Assembly: GCA_030847615.1 (NCBI GenBank)
Contig: JAUMIR010000002.1
Coordinates: 242,067,809 to 242,131,808 of the forward strand
Origin: Gambelia wislizenii
Lineage: Eukaryota > Chordata > Lepidosauria > Squamata > Crotaphytidae
Reading direction: 5' to 3'
DNA length: 64,000 nt
The position numbers and the translations under genes were made by a program. Below are positions 32,951 through 43,289 of this stretch, one piece after another; the stretch's first letter is position 1, and each line of letters opens with the position of its first letter. The notes below the pieces were generated by a model. The model was given only the letters and a program-made list of their open reading frames with translations, was not told the DNA's origin and made no database searches.

Positions 32951-33596
32951 TACAGTATGTAGTGACCTGTTTTCCATTTCCCCCATTAATTCATACATTC
33001 CAGGGGCTCTGTGTCCCATTCCTGGTGTGATTATTCATGCTGCCTTATTTATGGGGCAAAACCCACTTATTTTGCTCTAGACTTTCAGTTCCCTAAAAAG
33101 TCTGCTAGAACTAGGATTGTTAGATCTCAGGGCGTGGCCCTCAGTCTCCAGTTTTCATGAGTCATCTCCAGGCAGGAGATGAGGGTGCTAATCTTTCAGT
33201 TCTGGGGGGCTCAGCTCCAGTCAAGAGGAAAGGAATGGGTGCAAATCTCCAGCTCACCTAGATCAGCAGCTTGCTAAAGTTTCCAAGGATAAATTCATTT
33301 GTTGCTGCAACTTATAAAGACTCTTCAGGGGAGTCTATTTACTTAGTAAGCTTCCTCCTACCTCCCAGTTGTTGTGGTGCCAGGGCTCGTCCCCTACTCC
33401 GCTCTGCATCCACCTTCTGGTAGAAGCTAGTAACCAATATTCTCTATCCCCCATCTTCCTAAGTAAGTGAGAAGGAATAACCCCTGAATTTTACCTTGAT
33501 TTGGGAACAACCCTTTTAGCTAAGATTTCTGTCTTAATTGCCAAACAGAAAAATATGTTTTCCCCCTCCCCACCAAGGCATATTTTTATGAAAAAC

Positions 33597-34220
33597 TGTA
33601 GTATGTGGGGAAATTATTATTATAATGCAATACAATCTTGTGTATCCCATGTTAAATTCAGTTCAGGAATTTCCCTGCATGCACGAGTTTTTCCACTCCC
33701 CCTTCTTCTTTCCCTAGGCAATTTCAGCCAACTGGAGCAATGGGTCATTCAGGACATGACCTTCTAATTTAAATATTTTATTATGCTTTAAGTTCTTTTT
33801 AAGTTTGTCTCCATGTGGCTGTAGCCATCTTCTTTTCTTTAGTCTTGCTTTTACTTTTCACCCTTTCACCATGTAGCCCTCATCGCTTAAGGCTGGGTGA
33901 GTTTTTCCTACCCTAAATCCTCTTAGTTAGTTAAGGACCTTTACATTTATTTTAATATGTAGATTAAGATTGATATAACTTCAGTAAACTTTTGATATGC
34001 ATTTTTAAACTGATGTCTTTGTTATTTAATGAGTCTAATTGACTGGGTGATCAGGCCACACATTTAAATGTTAATTGAGCTGTGTCTGCATCCCAATGCG
34101 TTACTCTGCCTGAATTTGAAAGAAAGGTTTTTTTACTTTTAAAGATATTTTTATTTTTAAAAGGGCTAGATCCCTTGAATCTTTAATAGATTTTAAATTT
34201 TAGACTCATACCCTCCAACA
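33597..34220 (+). repeat. 5' LTR of Ty1/copia element
   Basis: Starts TGTAGTATGTGGGG and ends CCCTCCAACA, so it has TG...CA termini. It matches the 3' LTR (38341-38653 plus 42131-42438) and the solo LTRs at 45186-45874 and 52559-53236. About a dozen differences by eye in the first 210 bases relative to the 3' LTR suggest an insertion that is not recent. The preceding AAAAC (33592-33596) resembles AAATC after the 3' LTR (42439-42443), a decayed 5-bp target duplication. Confidence 0.9.
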
Positions 34221-34224
34221 AATA

Positions 34225-34242
34225 AGGGTTATGGTTCCCAGT
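34225..34242 (+). promoter_or_regulatory. Primer-binding site matching initiator tRNA-Met anticodon arm
   Basis: GGGTTATGG, two bases, then CCCAG matches the complement of the anticodon stem-loop of initiator methionine tRNA at 14 of 16 positions, with GC replaced by TT in the middle. It starts five bases after the LTR. Drosophila copia primes from a tRNA-iMet half-molecule at the equivalent site. Confidence 0.75.
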
Positions 34243-34351
34243 TGAAGACTACTAAAAGCTCAATTTATTTTGTTTTGCAAAGTATTGTTTTTTACCTGAT
34301 CACTTAGCTGCGCTTTCATCTCTCTCAGCTTGGCTAGAGACAAAGGCAATT

Positions 34352-35137
34352 GTGGCTGAATCATCAGCTCCTGGCCTCAGCTCTATCCTAAGCTTAAAGA
34401 AGCCAAATGGCCTGAATTATAAAAAGTGGTCTTTTTCTTTTGAAACATATCTCAAAGCTATGGGACTTATTCATGTTTTACACAATCAGAGGCCAGCTCA
34501 AGGAAGAGAGCAAACTGATTTTGATAGGGATGTTCAAAAAGTTTTGGCTTTTATAATTTTGGCTGTGGATGATGGACTAGTTTCTGAAATTAAATATAAG
34601 AGAACAGCAAAAGCTGCTTGGGACACTTTGAAAAATCTCTGCGATGTTCCATTTATGGGAAGTAATGTTGCATTAATGATGAAGTTAGTAAATATGAAGC
34701 TATCAAATCCTAAATTTTGGAATGAGCACATTAATGATTTTAGAGCTACATTAGCAGAATTACAATCTCCTGGAGAGGAAATTCCAAAAGCTATGCAAAT
34801 TGGAATCTTCCTGGCAAGCTTACCAAAGTTTTACAATCCCATGATAAATACCTTGCAATTAAAGAATGATTTAACTCTAGCAGTAGCCTATATTCAGATG
34901 AGAGAATTTCAACATAGACAAAACTTGATGCAAAATGACAAGTTTGATTCCAGAAATTCTAATTTTAAGCAGCAAGCCAATTTAGCTGAAAAAGAAAAGC
35001 ACAATTTTAAACGGAATGCTACCCACTCCAACCTCTCCCCCTTCTCCTCTGAGCCAAATGGAGGGCAATTTAAAACTTCAAAGGGAAAGCAGTCATTCTC
35101 ACAGCAGGGGAAAACTGCTCAAAGGCCAGAGAGATAG
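34352..35137 (+). pseudogene. gag: Ty1/copia gag (decayed)
   Basis: An open stretch of 261 codons encodes a copia-type Gag. It shows LNGLNYKKWSF-type (here KPNGLNYKKWSFSFETYL) near residues 17-35, AKAAWDTLKNL near 89-99 and the LASLPKFYNPMINTLQL block near 153-169, as in UBN2/gag-polypeptide families. Gag would form the particle that packages the RNA. The start codon is GTG; ATGGCTGAA is the probable ancestor. No CCHC zinc knuckle is visible before the stop, although most copia Gags have one. The next domain, protease, is in the +1 frame. Confidence 0.85.
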
Positions 35138-35138
35138 A

Positions 35139-35501
35139 AACTGTTCAAACAAAACCAATACTAAGCAGAAATTTAACATTGGATTGGCATATGGAAAAAT
35201 AATGCAAGCTTCTGGAAATGAATATAAAAACTGTCTCCTCATAGACAGCGGAGCTAGTACCCACTTTATTAATAAAAGGGAAAATTTCCAAGATTTTAAT
35301 GAAGAAGTGAATTTCTCTGTGTTTCTTGCAAATGGAGATTCTGTTACAGTGCAAGGAATGGGAAATGTGTGTTTGCCAATGAAATTGGGAGCTAATACAG
35401 AAATATTTAAAATTATGGACTGTTATTATACACCAGACCTAAAAAGATCCCTTTATTCTGTGAAGATGAGCACATCAAAAGGCAACAGAGTAATTTTTTA
35501 A
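35139..35501 (+). pseudogene. pol: Copia pol: aspartic protease domain
   Basis: The +1 frame relative to gag gives CLLIDSGASTHFIN, containing the DSGAS active site at about 35237-35251, then a flap-like VTVQGMGNVCLP and LYSVKMSTSKGN near the end of the domain. It would process the Gag-Pol polyprotein. The frame (coordinates divisible by three) stays the same through RT, so pol was one reading frame. It ends in TAA at 35499-35501, after which the same frame continues into integrase. Confidence 0.85.
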
Positions 35502-36680
35502 AAGAATTCATGTTATGGTCTTCATGGCAAACATTTGATTTTTAAAGGCAGTCTAAAGGATGACGGCCTTTCTCACATGGAGATCAGTGATTCAAATGCC
35601 AATGTTGCCACTCAGTGCAAAAATAAAGACTGCATAAATTTATGGCATAAGAGATTTGCTCATCGAAATGTTGAATGCATAAAGAAATTGGCTAATCAAC
35701 AGCTAGCAAGAGATTTTCATTTCAAGAACCGTTGTGTGAATGAAAGGTGTGTGGAATGCAAGTATACTGCACCTACACACAAGCCTCTCACAGAAAGACA
35801 ATCTACTAAACCTCTTGAATTAATATTTTCTGATCTATGTGGGCCATTTAATCAGAAATCAGTGGGTGGAAACCTCTATTTCATGACTCTCACAGATTAT
35901 TTCAGCAGGTACACCCATTGCTATCTCATAAGGGAGAAAAGTCAAGCTTTTGAAAAATTCCAAGAGTACTTTAATTATGTCACTAATAAATTTGGATATA
36001 AAATTCAACGTCTGAGAATGGATAATGGTTCTGAATTTGTTAATACTCAATTTGATGAGTTCTTAAAGGAACATGGCATTAGACATCAAACTACACAAAT
36101 TTATAGTCCTCAACAAAATGGTGTCTTAGAGAGACTGAACTGAACCTTGAAAGAAATGGCAATTGCAATGCTTTTAGAAGCTAACATGTCTAAAGCTTAT
36201 TGGTCTGAGGCAATTCTCACAGCCACATACTTACACAATAGACTTCTAACCAGATCTAGAAATGTTACTCTATTTGAATTGTGGCATGGTGTGAAACCCA
36301 GACTGAACGATCTCAGGCTTTTGGTATCTAAGGTTTATACATACATTCCCAAACAGAAAAGAGACAAACTGGACTGTAGAAGTGAAGAGGGAATTTTTAT
36401 TGGTTATGCCAAAGGTGCTTACAAAATCCTAAACCCTGATGGGTGCACAATGAAAATAACAAATGTTGTTTATGTTGATGAAAGACCTCAATTTAATTCT
36501 AACCAAAAAAAAGATTTCTATTCAGATGTGTTTGCAGTGGAAGAAGATCCTGACCCTGATTCTCAGCGGCAGCCACAGCGTGTGCAGCTCTTTCACCCTC
36601 CTGCAAGTGCTTCACATCCAGAAGGGGCTCCCTCAGCCCAGGACTTACCAGAGGACGGAGGACCGGACGGTGCGCCATGA
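35502..36680 (+). pseudogene. pol: Copia pol: integrase domain
   Basis: Same frame as the protease. The GAG-pre-integrase/zinc block LWHKRFAHRN (with later C..C, RCVECKY) is followed by the catalytic core: Asp in IFSDLCGPF, Asp in RMDNGSEF and Glu in QQNGVLERLN, the D-D-35-E triad. Then come the copia-specific TYLHNRLLTRS and GIFIGYAKGAYKI blocks. TGA at 36141-36143 replaces what is Arg in relatives (NRTLKEMA), a CGA-to-TGA CpG change, and TGA at 36678-36680 ends the open stretch in the Pro-rich linker. The enzyme is inactive. Confidence 0.9.
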
Positions 36681-37862
36681 GCAGAGCCAGGAACTCAAGT
36701 CCAGGTGAGACAGTCTGCGAGGGGTAACAGGGGAATGCCTCCTTTGAGATTTTCTTATCTAGCCACAGGGGAAAGCCTTCCGGAACCCTCTGACTGGTAG
36801 AAGATCAAAGGACTGCCAAAGTCTGATTCTGAGAAATGGGTGCAAGCAGCAATGGAGGAAATGGAATCCTTATATAAAAATAAAACTTAGACTTTGACAG
36901 AATTGCCAAAAGGCAAGAAGGCAATTGGCTGCAGATGGGTCTTTACAACAAAGCAAAATGCAGAAGGGGAGATTGAACGATATAAAGCCAGACTTGTAGC
37001 TAAAGGTTACAATCAGCAATTTGAAGAAGATTTTCATGAAACTTTCTTCCCAGTAGTTACACAGACAACTATTAGAACCTTATTGGCTGTTGCAGCTTCC
37101 AAGAAAATGCACGTACAACGTCTAGATGTGAAAACAGCATTTCTTTATGGAGAACTAGATGAGGAACTGTACATGGAACAGCCTTCAGGATTTCAACTAC
37201 CTGGAAAGGAGCATCTAGTGTGTAAACTTGAGAGAAGCTTGTATGGATTAAAACAAGCAGCCAAGAAATGGCACTAAAAGTTAAATCAGCTCCTTATCAA
37301 AGAAGGATTTACTCCAGGCACTGTTGACCAATGTGTTTACAAAAGATTCAGAAACAATAGATGGACTTACATTGCAAGTTATGTTGATGATTTGATTCTG
37401 TGCAGTCAAGACAAAGCAGATAGTCAAGAGATACTCCTGAATCTCCAGAATTAAATAGATACTAAAAATTTGGCAGACATCTCACACTATCTTGGAGTAC
37501 AAATTGAAAGAAACCATGATGGAAGCTTCTTTCTTAATCAAAAGCAAAAGATTATAGATCTTCTGGACTGTCTTGGCTTAAAAGATGTAAAGGATGCTCA
37601 AACTCCAATGGAAGTAGGTTTCTTAAAGAACAATGAGGCATCTGAACCCTTGAGAGACAGTGAAAAGTACAGAACTGCAATTGGAAAACTTCTGTACATA
37701 GTTAATTTCACCAGACCTGATATTGCAAATGCTGTTGGCATCTTATGTAGAATGGTTACCTCTCCTACTCTCCAAGATCTTGATGCAGTGAAAAGAATTT
37801 CAAGATACCTGAAATCAACTGCTGACTTCAGACTGATGCTGCCAGCATGTGACCAGTCATGA
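36681..37862 (+). pseudogene. pol: Copia pol: reverse transcriptase domain
   Basis: RT of the RVT_2 type in the same frame. Landmarks: EKWVQAAMEEMESLYKN, GCRWVFTTKQNAEGEIERYK, ARLVAKGYNQQFEEDF, RLDVKTAFLYGELDEELYM (catalytic Asp of motif A), SLYGLKQAAKKWH, SYVDDLILC (YVDD catalytic pair near 37381-37392) and GKLLYIVNFTRPDIANAVG. Stops interrupt it at 36798, 36888, 37275, 37452 and 37860 (first bases). The 36888 stop falls where relatives have Trp, and 37275 follows the KKWH block. No active enzyme is possible from this copy. Confidence 0.92.
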
Positions 37863-38340
37863 CTGATTGCATATACAGATGTGGATTGGGGATCCAATCC
37901 ATTGGATAGAAAATCAACCGGTGGAAACATCATCTTTTATGGTGGTGGAGCAGTAAGTTGGACAAGTCGGAAGCAGAGTATAGTAGAGATTGTTGCACAG
38001 GTGCTGAGTGCAACTCAGCTAAAACAGTCTGTGATGAAATCAAATGGCTGCAGAATTTGCTTCTGGATCTTGGGATAAAAGAACCCAAGCCAACCATTCT
38101 GATGCAAGACAATCAAAGCTGTATCAACATTTCTCAGAGTGACAAGCCTCTGAAGAACATAGACATTGCTTTCCACAAGGTGAGAGAGATATGCCAGAGT
38201 GAACTTGTTCAACTGGAGTACTGCAACTCAGAAGAAATGATAGCTGATATTTTAACTAAACCCCTTCCTAAGAACAGTTTCCTGAGACTACGAGAAGAAA
38301 TGAACATTGTTCATGGATCCACTTCGATTGAGAAGGGGAA
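37863..38340 (+). pseudogene. pol: Copia pol: RNase H domain and C-terminus
   Basis: Begins LIAYTDVDWGSNPLDRKSTG with GGAVSWTSRKQSIVE in the RT frame. Near 37980-38000 the homology moves to another frame, which gives SEAEYSRDC, CDEIKWLQNLL, LMQDNQSCINIS, the copia-specific HKVREI and EEMIADILTKPLPK. Thus a frameshift breaks the domain. The reading frame runs past the polypurine tract into the 3' LTR (stop at 38408-38410); its original stop is not obvious. Confidence 0.9.
38330..38340 (+). promoter_or_regulatory. Polypurine tract
   Basis: GAGAAGGGGAA lies directly before the TG of the 3' LTR. This all-purine run is the expected primer for plus-strand DNA synthesis. Confidence 0.85.
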
Positions 38341-38653
38341 TGTAGAATGTGGGGAAATTATTATTATAATGCATTACAATCTTGTGTATCCCATGTTAAA
38401 TGCAGTTTAGGGATTTCCCTGCATGTATGAGTTTTTCCACTCCCCCTTCTTTCCCTAGGCAATTTCAGCCAACTGGAGCAATGGGTCATTCAGCACATGA
38501 CCTCCTAATTTAAATACTTTATTATGATTTGTTTAAGTTCCCTTTTAAGTTTGTCTCCATGTGACTGTAGCCATCTTTTAGTCTTGCTTTTACTTTTCAC
38601 CCTTCACCTTTCACCTTTCACCCTTCACCTCATCTTTTAAGGCTGGGTGAGTT
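38341..38653 (+). repeat. 3' LTR of copia element, first part
   Basis: Starts TGTAGAATGTGGGGAAATTA and follows the 5' LTR to GGCTGGGTGAGTT, where the L2 element interrupts. It has an expanded CCTTTCACC run near 38600-38625 relative to the 5' LTR. Confidence 0.9.
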
Positions 38654-38894
38654 ACTACTACTAGTACTACTACTACTAAAATGTATTTCTACCCCGCCCC
38701 TCTGCTAAAACAACCGGGGCGGCTTCCAACAATTAAAACATTATAATAATGACTAAAAACACCACCCACCCCCACCCTCCCCCATAAAAAGACATTAAAC
38801 ACTATAAAATTAAAACCATCTAACTAAAAACACATTAAAAACAAATATATACATGATTTAAAAAGCCAGGAGATGCAGCTCCTGAGGCCGGGAT

Positions 38895-40260
38895 CTAATC
38901 AGGAAAGGCCTGGCAAAAGAGATCCGTCTTTAGTGCTTTTTTAAAGCTACTCAAGCTCGTCATTTGACGGATCTCGTTCAGCAGGTCATTCCATAAATTG
39001 GGGGTGATTACCGAAAAGGCCCTCTGGGAGGTTGCAGACAGCCTAGATTTTTGTGGCTGAAGCAAATTCCTCCCAGAGGACTGGAGTGCGCAGGGAGGAT
39101 TGTATGGGAGGAGGCGGTTCCAGAGATAAGTTGGACCCAAGCCATTTAGGGCTTTAAAGGTAATAACCAACACCTTATACTGGGCCCGGAAACTGATAGG
39201 CAGCCAGTGGAGAGATTTCAATACTGGAGTTATATGGTCTCTCCGAGATGTTCCCGAGACCACTCTGGCTGCCATATTTTGTACCAACTGAAGTTTCCGG
39301 ACCAAGCACGAGGGTAGCCCCATGTAGAGCGCATTGCAGAAATCTAGACGAGAGGTTACCAGCACGTGCACCGCAGTCTCAAGGTCCCTTACTTCCAAGA
39401 AAGGGCGCATCTGGCATATCAGCCGAAGCTGATAACAAGCGCTCCTGACTGTCGCATTCACTTGAGTCGTCATCTGAAGCGATGAATCAAGGAGCACCCC
39501 CAGACTGCGAACACAGTCCTTAACGGAGAGCGTGATCCCGTTCAGGACTGGAGGTTGCAACCCAACTCCTGGTTTCGGGGCCGCTACCGTGAGCACCTCT
39601 GTTTTGTCCGGATTTAATCTCAATCTGTTTTTCCTCATCCAGCCCATTACTGCTTTAAGATAGTCATTAAGAGGAGAGATGCCATTGGTATTCGAGGCCG
39701 ATGATCGGAACAAAGAGAAATAGATCTGGGTGTCATCAGTGTACTGATAACACCCAGCCCCATAACTCTGAATAATCTTACCCAGCGGCTTCATATAGAT
39801 GTTAAACAGCATCAGGGACAGGATGGCACCCTGCGGAACACCAGAAGTAAGCTCCTTTCTGCTGGAGCAGCTGTCCCTGAGCCGCACCATCTGGGACCTG
39901 CCCGAGAGGAAGGACCAGAGCCACTGGAGCGCAGTGCCTCCGATTCCTAACCCTCTCAGGCGATCCAGGAGAATGCCATGATCTATCGTATCGAAAGCCG
40001 CTGAGATGTCCAGAAGCACCAACAGGGACACATTACCCCTGTCGATGCTTAGATGCAGATCATCGGTCAAGGCAACCATGGCAGTCTCAACTCCAAATCC
40101 CATCCTGAAGCAAGTTTGAAATGGGTCTAGATAATCAGTTTCATTCAAGACCACTTGGAGTTGAAGAGCAACTGCCCTCTTGTTCACTTTGCTCAAGAAT
40201 GGTAACATAGAAACCGGCCTATAGTTGTTCATGTCCAGGGGGTCTAGAGAAGGTTTTTTT
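38895..40260 (-). pseudogene. L2 ORF2: reverse transcriptase and C-terminus
   Basis: A 445-codon open frame carries NNYRPVSMLPFLSKV, LVLLDISAAFDTIDHGILL (motif A), LTSGVPQGAILSLMLFNIYM, QYTDDTQIYF (motif C as YTDD near 39732-39743, where L2 elements usually have YADD), WMRKNRLRLNPDKTEVL and the long C-terminal LHWLPISFRAQYKVLVITFKALNG region. It ends ALKTDLFCQAFPD, typical of L2. The frame differs from the endonuclease by a shift near the T run at 40253-40260. The RT open frame itself is intact. Confidence 0.92.
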
Positions 40261-40383
40261 CAGGAGCGGCCTAACCACCGCTTCCTTTAAACAGGATGGA
40301 ACACACCCTTCCCGGAGGGATGCATTGATGATGTCCTTAAGGAACACCATCAAGGCACCCCCCCGGATGGCCAGCCATGAAGG

Positions 40384-41916
40384 TTAAGGATCAAGAGGGC
40401 AGGTCATCTTCCTCACTCTACCAAGTAGCTTGTCCATGTCTTCGGTACTCACGGACTGAAATTGATCCAGTAAACTTACATCAATGGAGTTGCTGGACAC
40501 CTCGTCAATTGTTTCTGTCAAAATACTGGCATCTAAGTCAGCTTTTATCCGAGAGATTTTATCTGCAAAGTAGTTGTTAAATGCGTCACAGCAGGCCATC
40601 GTTGGGTTAAGCAATGGGTTCTGCACAGGTATAACCCGTGTCATCTCCCTTACCACCCTAAACAGCTCTGCTGGACTGGACTCTGCAGACGCAATACGTG
40701 CAGAGAAGGATCTCTGCGCTGCATGTATTGCCTCTCGATAGGACTGAAGAAAGTTCCTATATCGAGTCCTCTCGGATACGAGTCGAGTTTTCCGCCAGTT
40801 GCGCTCTAGTCGTTGTCCAACCCGCTTCATTTTCCTAAGCTCTGAAGTATACCATGGCTTACGGTTAGAAGCGGGTTGGAAAGGACGCTTGGGAGCGATC
40901 GTGTCGATAGCCTTGGTAAGATCGGTGTTCCAAGTATTAACCAAAGCTTTGACAGGGTCACCGGCGTTACCAAACATTAAACCCTCCAAGGCTTTCTGGA
41001 ATCCTGTTGGTTCCATTAGCCTTTGGGGGCGGACCATTCTAATGGGTCCACCACCCCCGGTGGGACGGGAAGAGACTCTTAGTTCAGTCTTGACCAGGAA
41101 ATGATCCGTCCGTAACAATGCAGTGGTTTTAATAACCGCCGCCCACGGATATTCCTGTTCCGTACTAAAGACCGCATCGAGAGTATGACCCGCACAATGT
41201 GTGGGCCCAATGACCAATTTGGATAGGCCCATGTTTGTCATGGTTTCCATGAACTCCTGAGCTGCACCAGTCAGATTTGTCAAGCTGGTCTTGAGTGGAA
41301 TGTTGAAGTCGCCCAAAACTAAAAGTCTGGGCGACTCCAACAGCAACTCTGAGACCAGCTGTGTCAGCTCGGTTAGGGAGTCTGCTAGACAACGGGGTGG
41401 TCAGTATACTAGCAGAATCCCCAAACTATCCCTGGTCCTCAGGCTAAGGTACATACACTCAAAGTGGACTGTGTTACGGACAGGTATCCTGGTCAAGGTC
41501 AGATTGTCCTTATAAACTAAAGCCACTCCCCCCCGCCCACTTCCCCTCACCCGCTCACTGACAGAATATCCAGCTGGGAGGGCCTGCACCCACGTGACAG
41601 AACTATCCTCTCCCAGCCAGGTTTCTGTGAAGCAAGCCAGGTCGGCATCCTCATCCAAGAGAAGATCGTAAATAATGTGAGTTTTATTCTTAACCGACCT
41701 GGCATTGCAGAGGAGCAAAGTAAGGTTCTGTGGAATGGTTGGTACGCTCTCCAATCCATTCTGGGAAACAGGGTGAACTGAAGGTGGGATAGCTAACAAA
41801 CAGCGATCCTGCCTTCTTTCGTAACATCCGTTCACTCTGTTCCGACCATACCTCCCTTTCCCCAGCACAACTCCAATTTCTGCCCCCAGTCCTTTCCCGG
41901 CCTCAGCTGACTCCAA
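40384..41916 (-). pseudogene. L2 ORF2: endonuclease domain
   Basis: The frame shows the endonuclease in order: LLLCNARSVKNKTHIIYDLL, CFTETWL (catalytic Glu), GRGGVALVYKD, VLGDFNIP (Asp and Asn), HTLDAVF and RTDHFLV (the final D-H pair). Then comes the linker to RT with FNNYFADKISRIKADLD. A TGA at about 41401-41403 (WPP probable in relatives) and a TAA at 40384 are in frame; the two open parts are in the same frame. The enzyme would nick the target DNA for target-primed reverse transcription. There is no ATG at the start of the open stretch. Confidence 0.9.
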
Positions 41917-41918
41917 TT

Positions 41919-42130
41919 GCAGGCTTAGAGTCCTTGTGGCTTGCTGGCTGGTGTTCCTGAGGGGTGTGGGAGTGGCTTAAAACGCCAGCCACTCCTGGTC
42001 ACGCCCCCTCTCGCTGCTGCCCTGCTGCCAAAGTCCTCAGGGCCCTCTACAGCCTTCTGGCCCGGTGGAGTGGGGTGAAAGGCTGCTGCAGGCTTGGAGT
42101 CCTTGTGGCTTGCTGGCTGATGTTCCTGAC
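41919..42130 (-). repeat. L2 5' region with a repeated 42-bp unit
   Basis: A 42-base unit (starting GCAGGCTT on the plus strand, containing CCTTGTGGCTTGCTGGCTG) occurs at 41919-41960 and 42088-42129 with two differences, offset by 169 bases. The second copy forms the very end of the insertion. This may be a partial tandem promoter monomer. Confidence 0.7.
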
Positions 42131-42438
42131 CTAATCCTCTTAGTTAGTTAAGCATTTTAGATTTGTTTTAATATGTAGATTAAGATTGATATACCTTCAG
42201 TAAACTTTTGATATGCATTTTTAAACTGACGTCTTTGTTGTTTAATGAGTCTAATTGACTGGGTGATCAAACCACACATTTAAATGTTAATTGAGCTGTG
42301 TCTGCATTCCGATGCCTTTACTATGCTTACTTTGAAAGAAAGGTTTTTTACTTTTAAAGAAGATATTTTTATTTTTAAAAGGGCTAGATCCCTTGAATCT
42401 TTAATAAATTCTTAATTTTGGACTCACACCCTCCAAAA
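42131..42438 (+). repeat. 3' LTR of copia element, second part
   Basis: Resumes at CTAATCCTCTTAGTTAG, matching 33914-33930 of the 5' LTR, and ends GACTCACACCCTCCAAAA. About 8 bases of LTR sequence are missing at the L2 junction, pointing to a small target deletion. Confidence 0.88.
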
Positions 42439-42489
42439 AAATCTCCAAGCAACTTTGGTTGGTACTAAAGCCGTGATGCTTAATGACAT

Positions 42490-42730
42490 CACCAGGGTCC
42501 AGACTGAGGTGCCCTATCACACCATAATGTTATAATGCTCTATTCCACTTTAACTGCCATGGCAACATCCTGTGGAATTCTGGGGTTTGTAGTTCAGTGA
42601 AGCCCAAGAGCTCTGGCTGAGAACCCTAAATGCCCTGCCCTAAACTGCAAATCCCAGGATTCCATAACATGTTGTCATGGCAGTTAAAGTGGAATATAGT
42701 GCTAGCACAGTATATGTGATAGAGGTATAT
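42490..42730. mobile_element. Palindromic MITE inside element X
   Basis: CACACCATAATGTTATAATG, CCACTTTAACTGCCATGGCA are mirrored by TGTCATGGCAGTTAAAGTGG and GCACAGTATATGTGATAG. Same family as 21845-22065 and 61125-61345. Confidence 0.8.
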
Positions 42731-42797
42731 AGTCTCAGGTTTGGGGCTGAAAACCTCAAGGCCTGAGATGATCCCAAACTGGCAGCCCTACCTAGAA

Positions 42798-43289
42798 TCT
42801 CAAAGCATGCTGTGGTTCCATGACTCTCTGGCAATCCCACCTACACTCTTGCCATTCATGTTAGGGCTAAAGACTGGGGCGGGGGGGGGGAGGCAATACT
42901 ACAAGCCAAATCACTGGCTTTGGTTTGTAGCATTTGCCTCTTTTTAGATGTTTTTATGATGCATGTAGTTAACGAATGTAGGAAGGGCAGCAGGTTCCAC
43001 CCCATATATACAGAATGCCCTTCTCCCCCGCCAAAAAAACACACAGATTCATCACACACGCATTAAAACATCTGAAAAGGGATTAGAAATTGTACCAAGT
43101 ACTGGATGTAGCTCCTAGTAAGGAAAAGGCTCTAAAGACTAAACTCTCTTTCCTCCCCTTCAATTGGCTGAATCCCTGTCCAAGGCACAAGTGGCCTTTG
43201 GCAAGTAATTCTTTATCAGCCTCAGTCCCTTGTTTATAAAATGGGGACCTTAATAACCTACTTTGCAGGGTTGTTACAAGATGAACAAC
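42798..43289. other. No gene recognised
   Basis: G run at 42880-42892; otherwise no structure. Confidence 0.5.

Larger units (their letters stand above)
38654..42130 (-). mobile_element. Near full-length L2-clade LINE inserted in the 3' LTR
   Basis: Minus-strand non-LTR retrotransposon of about 3.5 kb with a 5' region (right), an apurinic-type endonuclease, reverse transcriptase and a 3' UTR ending in an imperfect (AGT)n tail at the left (38654-38678). The 3' UTR has the AGAGGGGCGGGGTAGAAATA ending typical of reptilian L2. It is younger than the host copia element. Confidence 0.9.
33111..42791 (+). mobile_element. TIR element X, carrying nested copia, L2 and MITE
   Basis: The left end CTAGGATTGTTAGATCTCAG and the reverse complement of the right end (GTAGGGCTGCCAGTTTGGGA) are imperfect inverted repeats. 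CTAGAA flanks the outside (33105-33110, 42792-42797). X itself is 33111-33596, 42439-42489 and 42731-42791. A second copy at 48360-49440 gives the same sequence order across the copia insertion point (GCTTAATGAC.T.ACCA..G). No coding sequence of its own. Confidence 0.6.

Noticed and set aside
34208..34220. Identity between the 5' LTR end (CATACCCTCCAACA) and the ends of the CATACCCTCCAAC elements
   Set aside because: The other LTR copies read CATTACTCCTACA or CACACCCTCCAAAA, so the match is probably chance convergence in this one copy.
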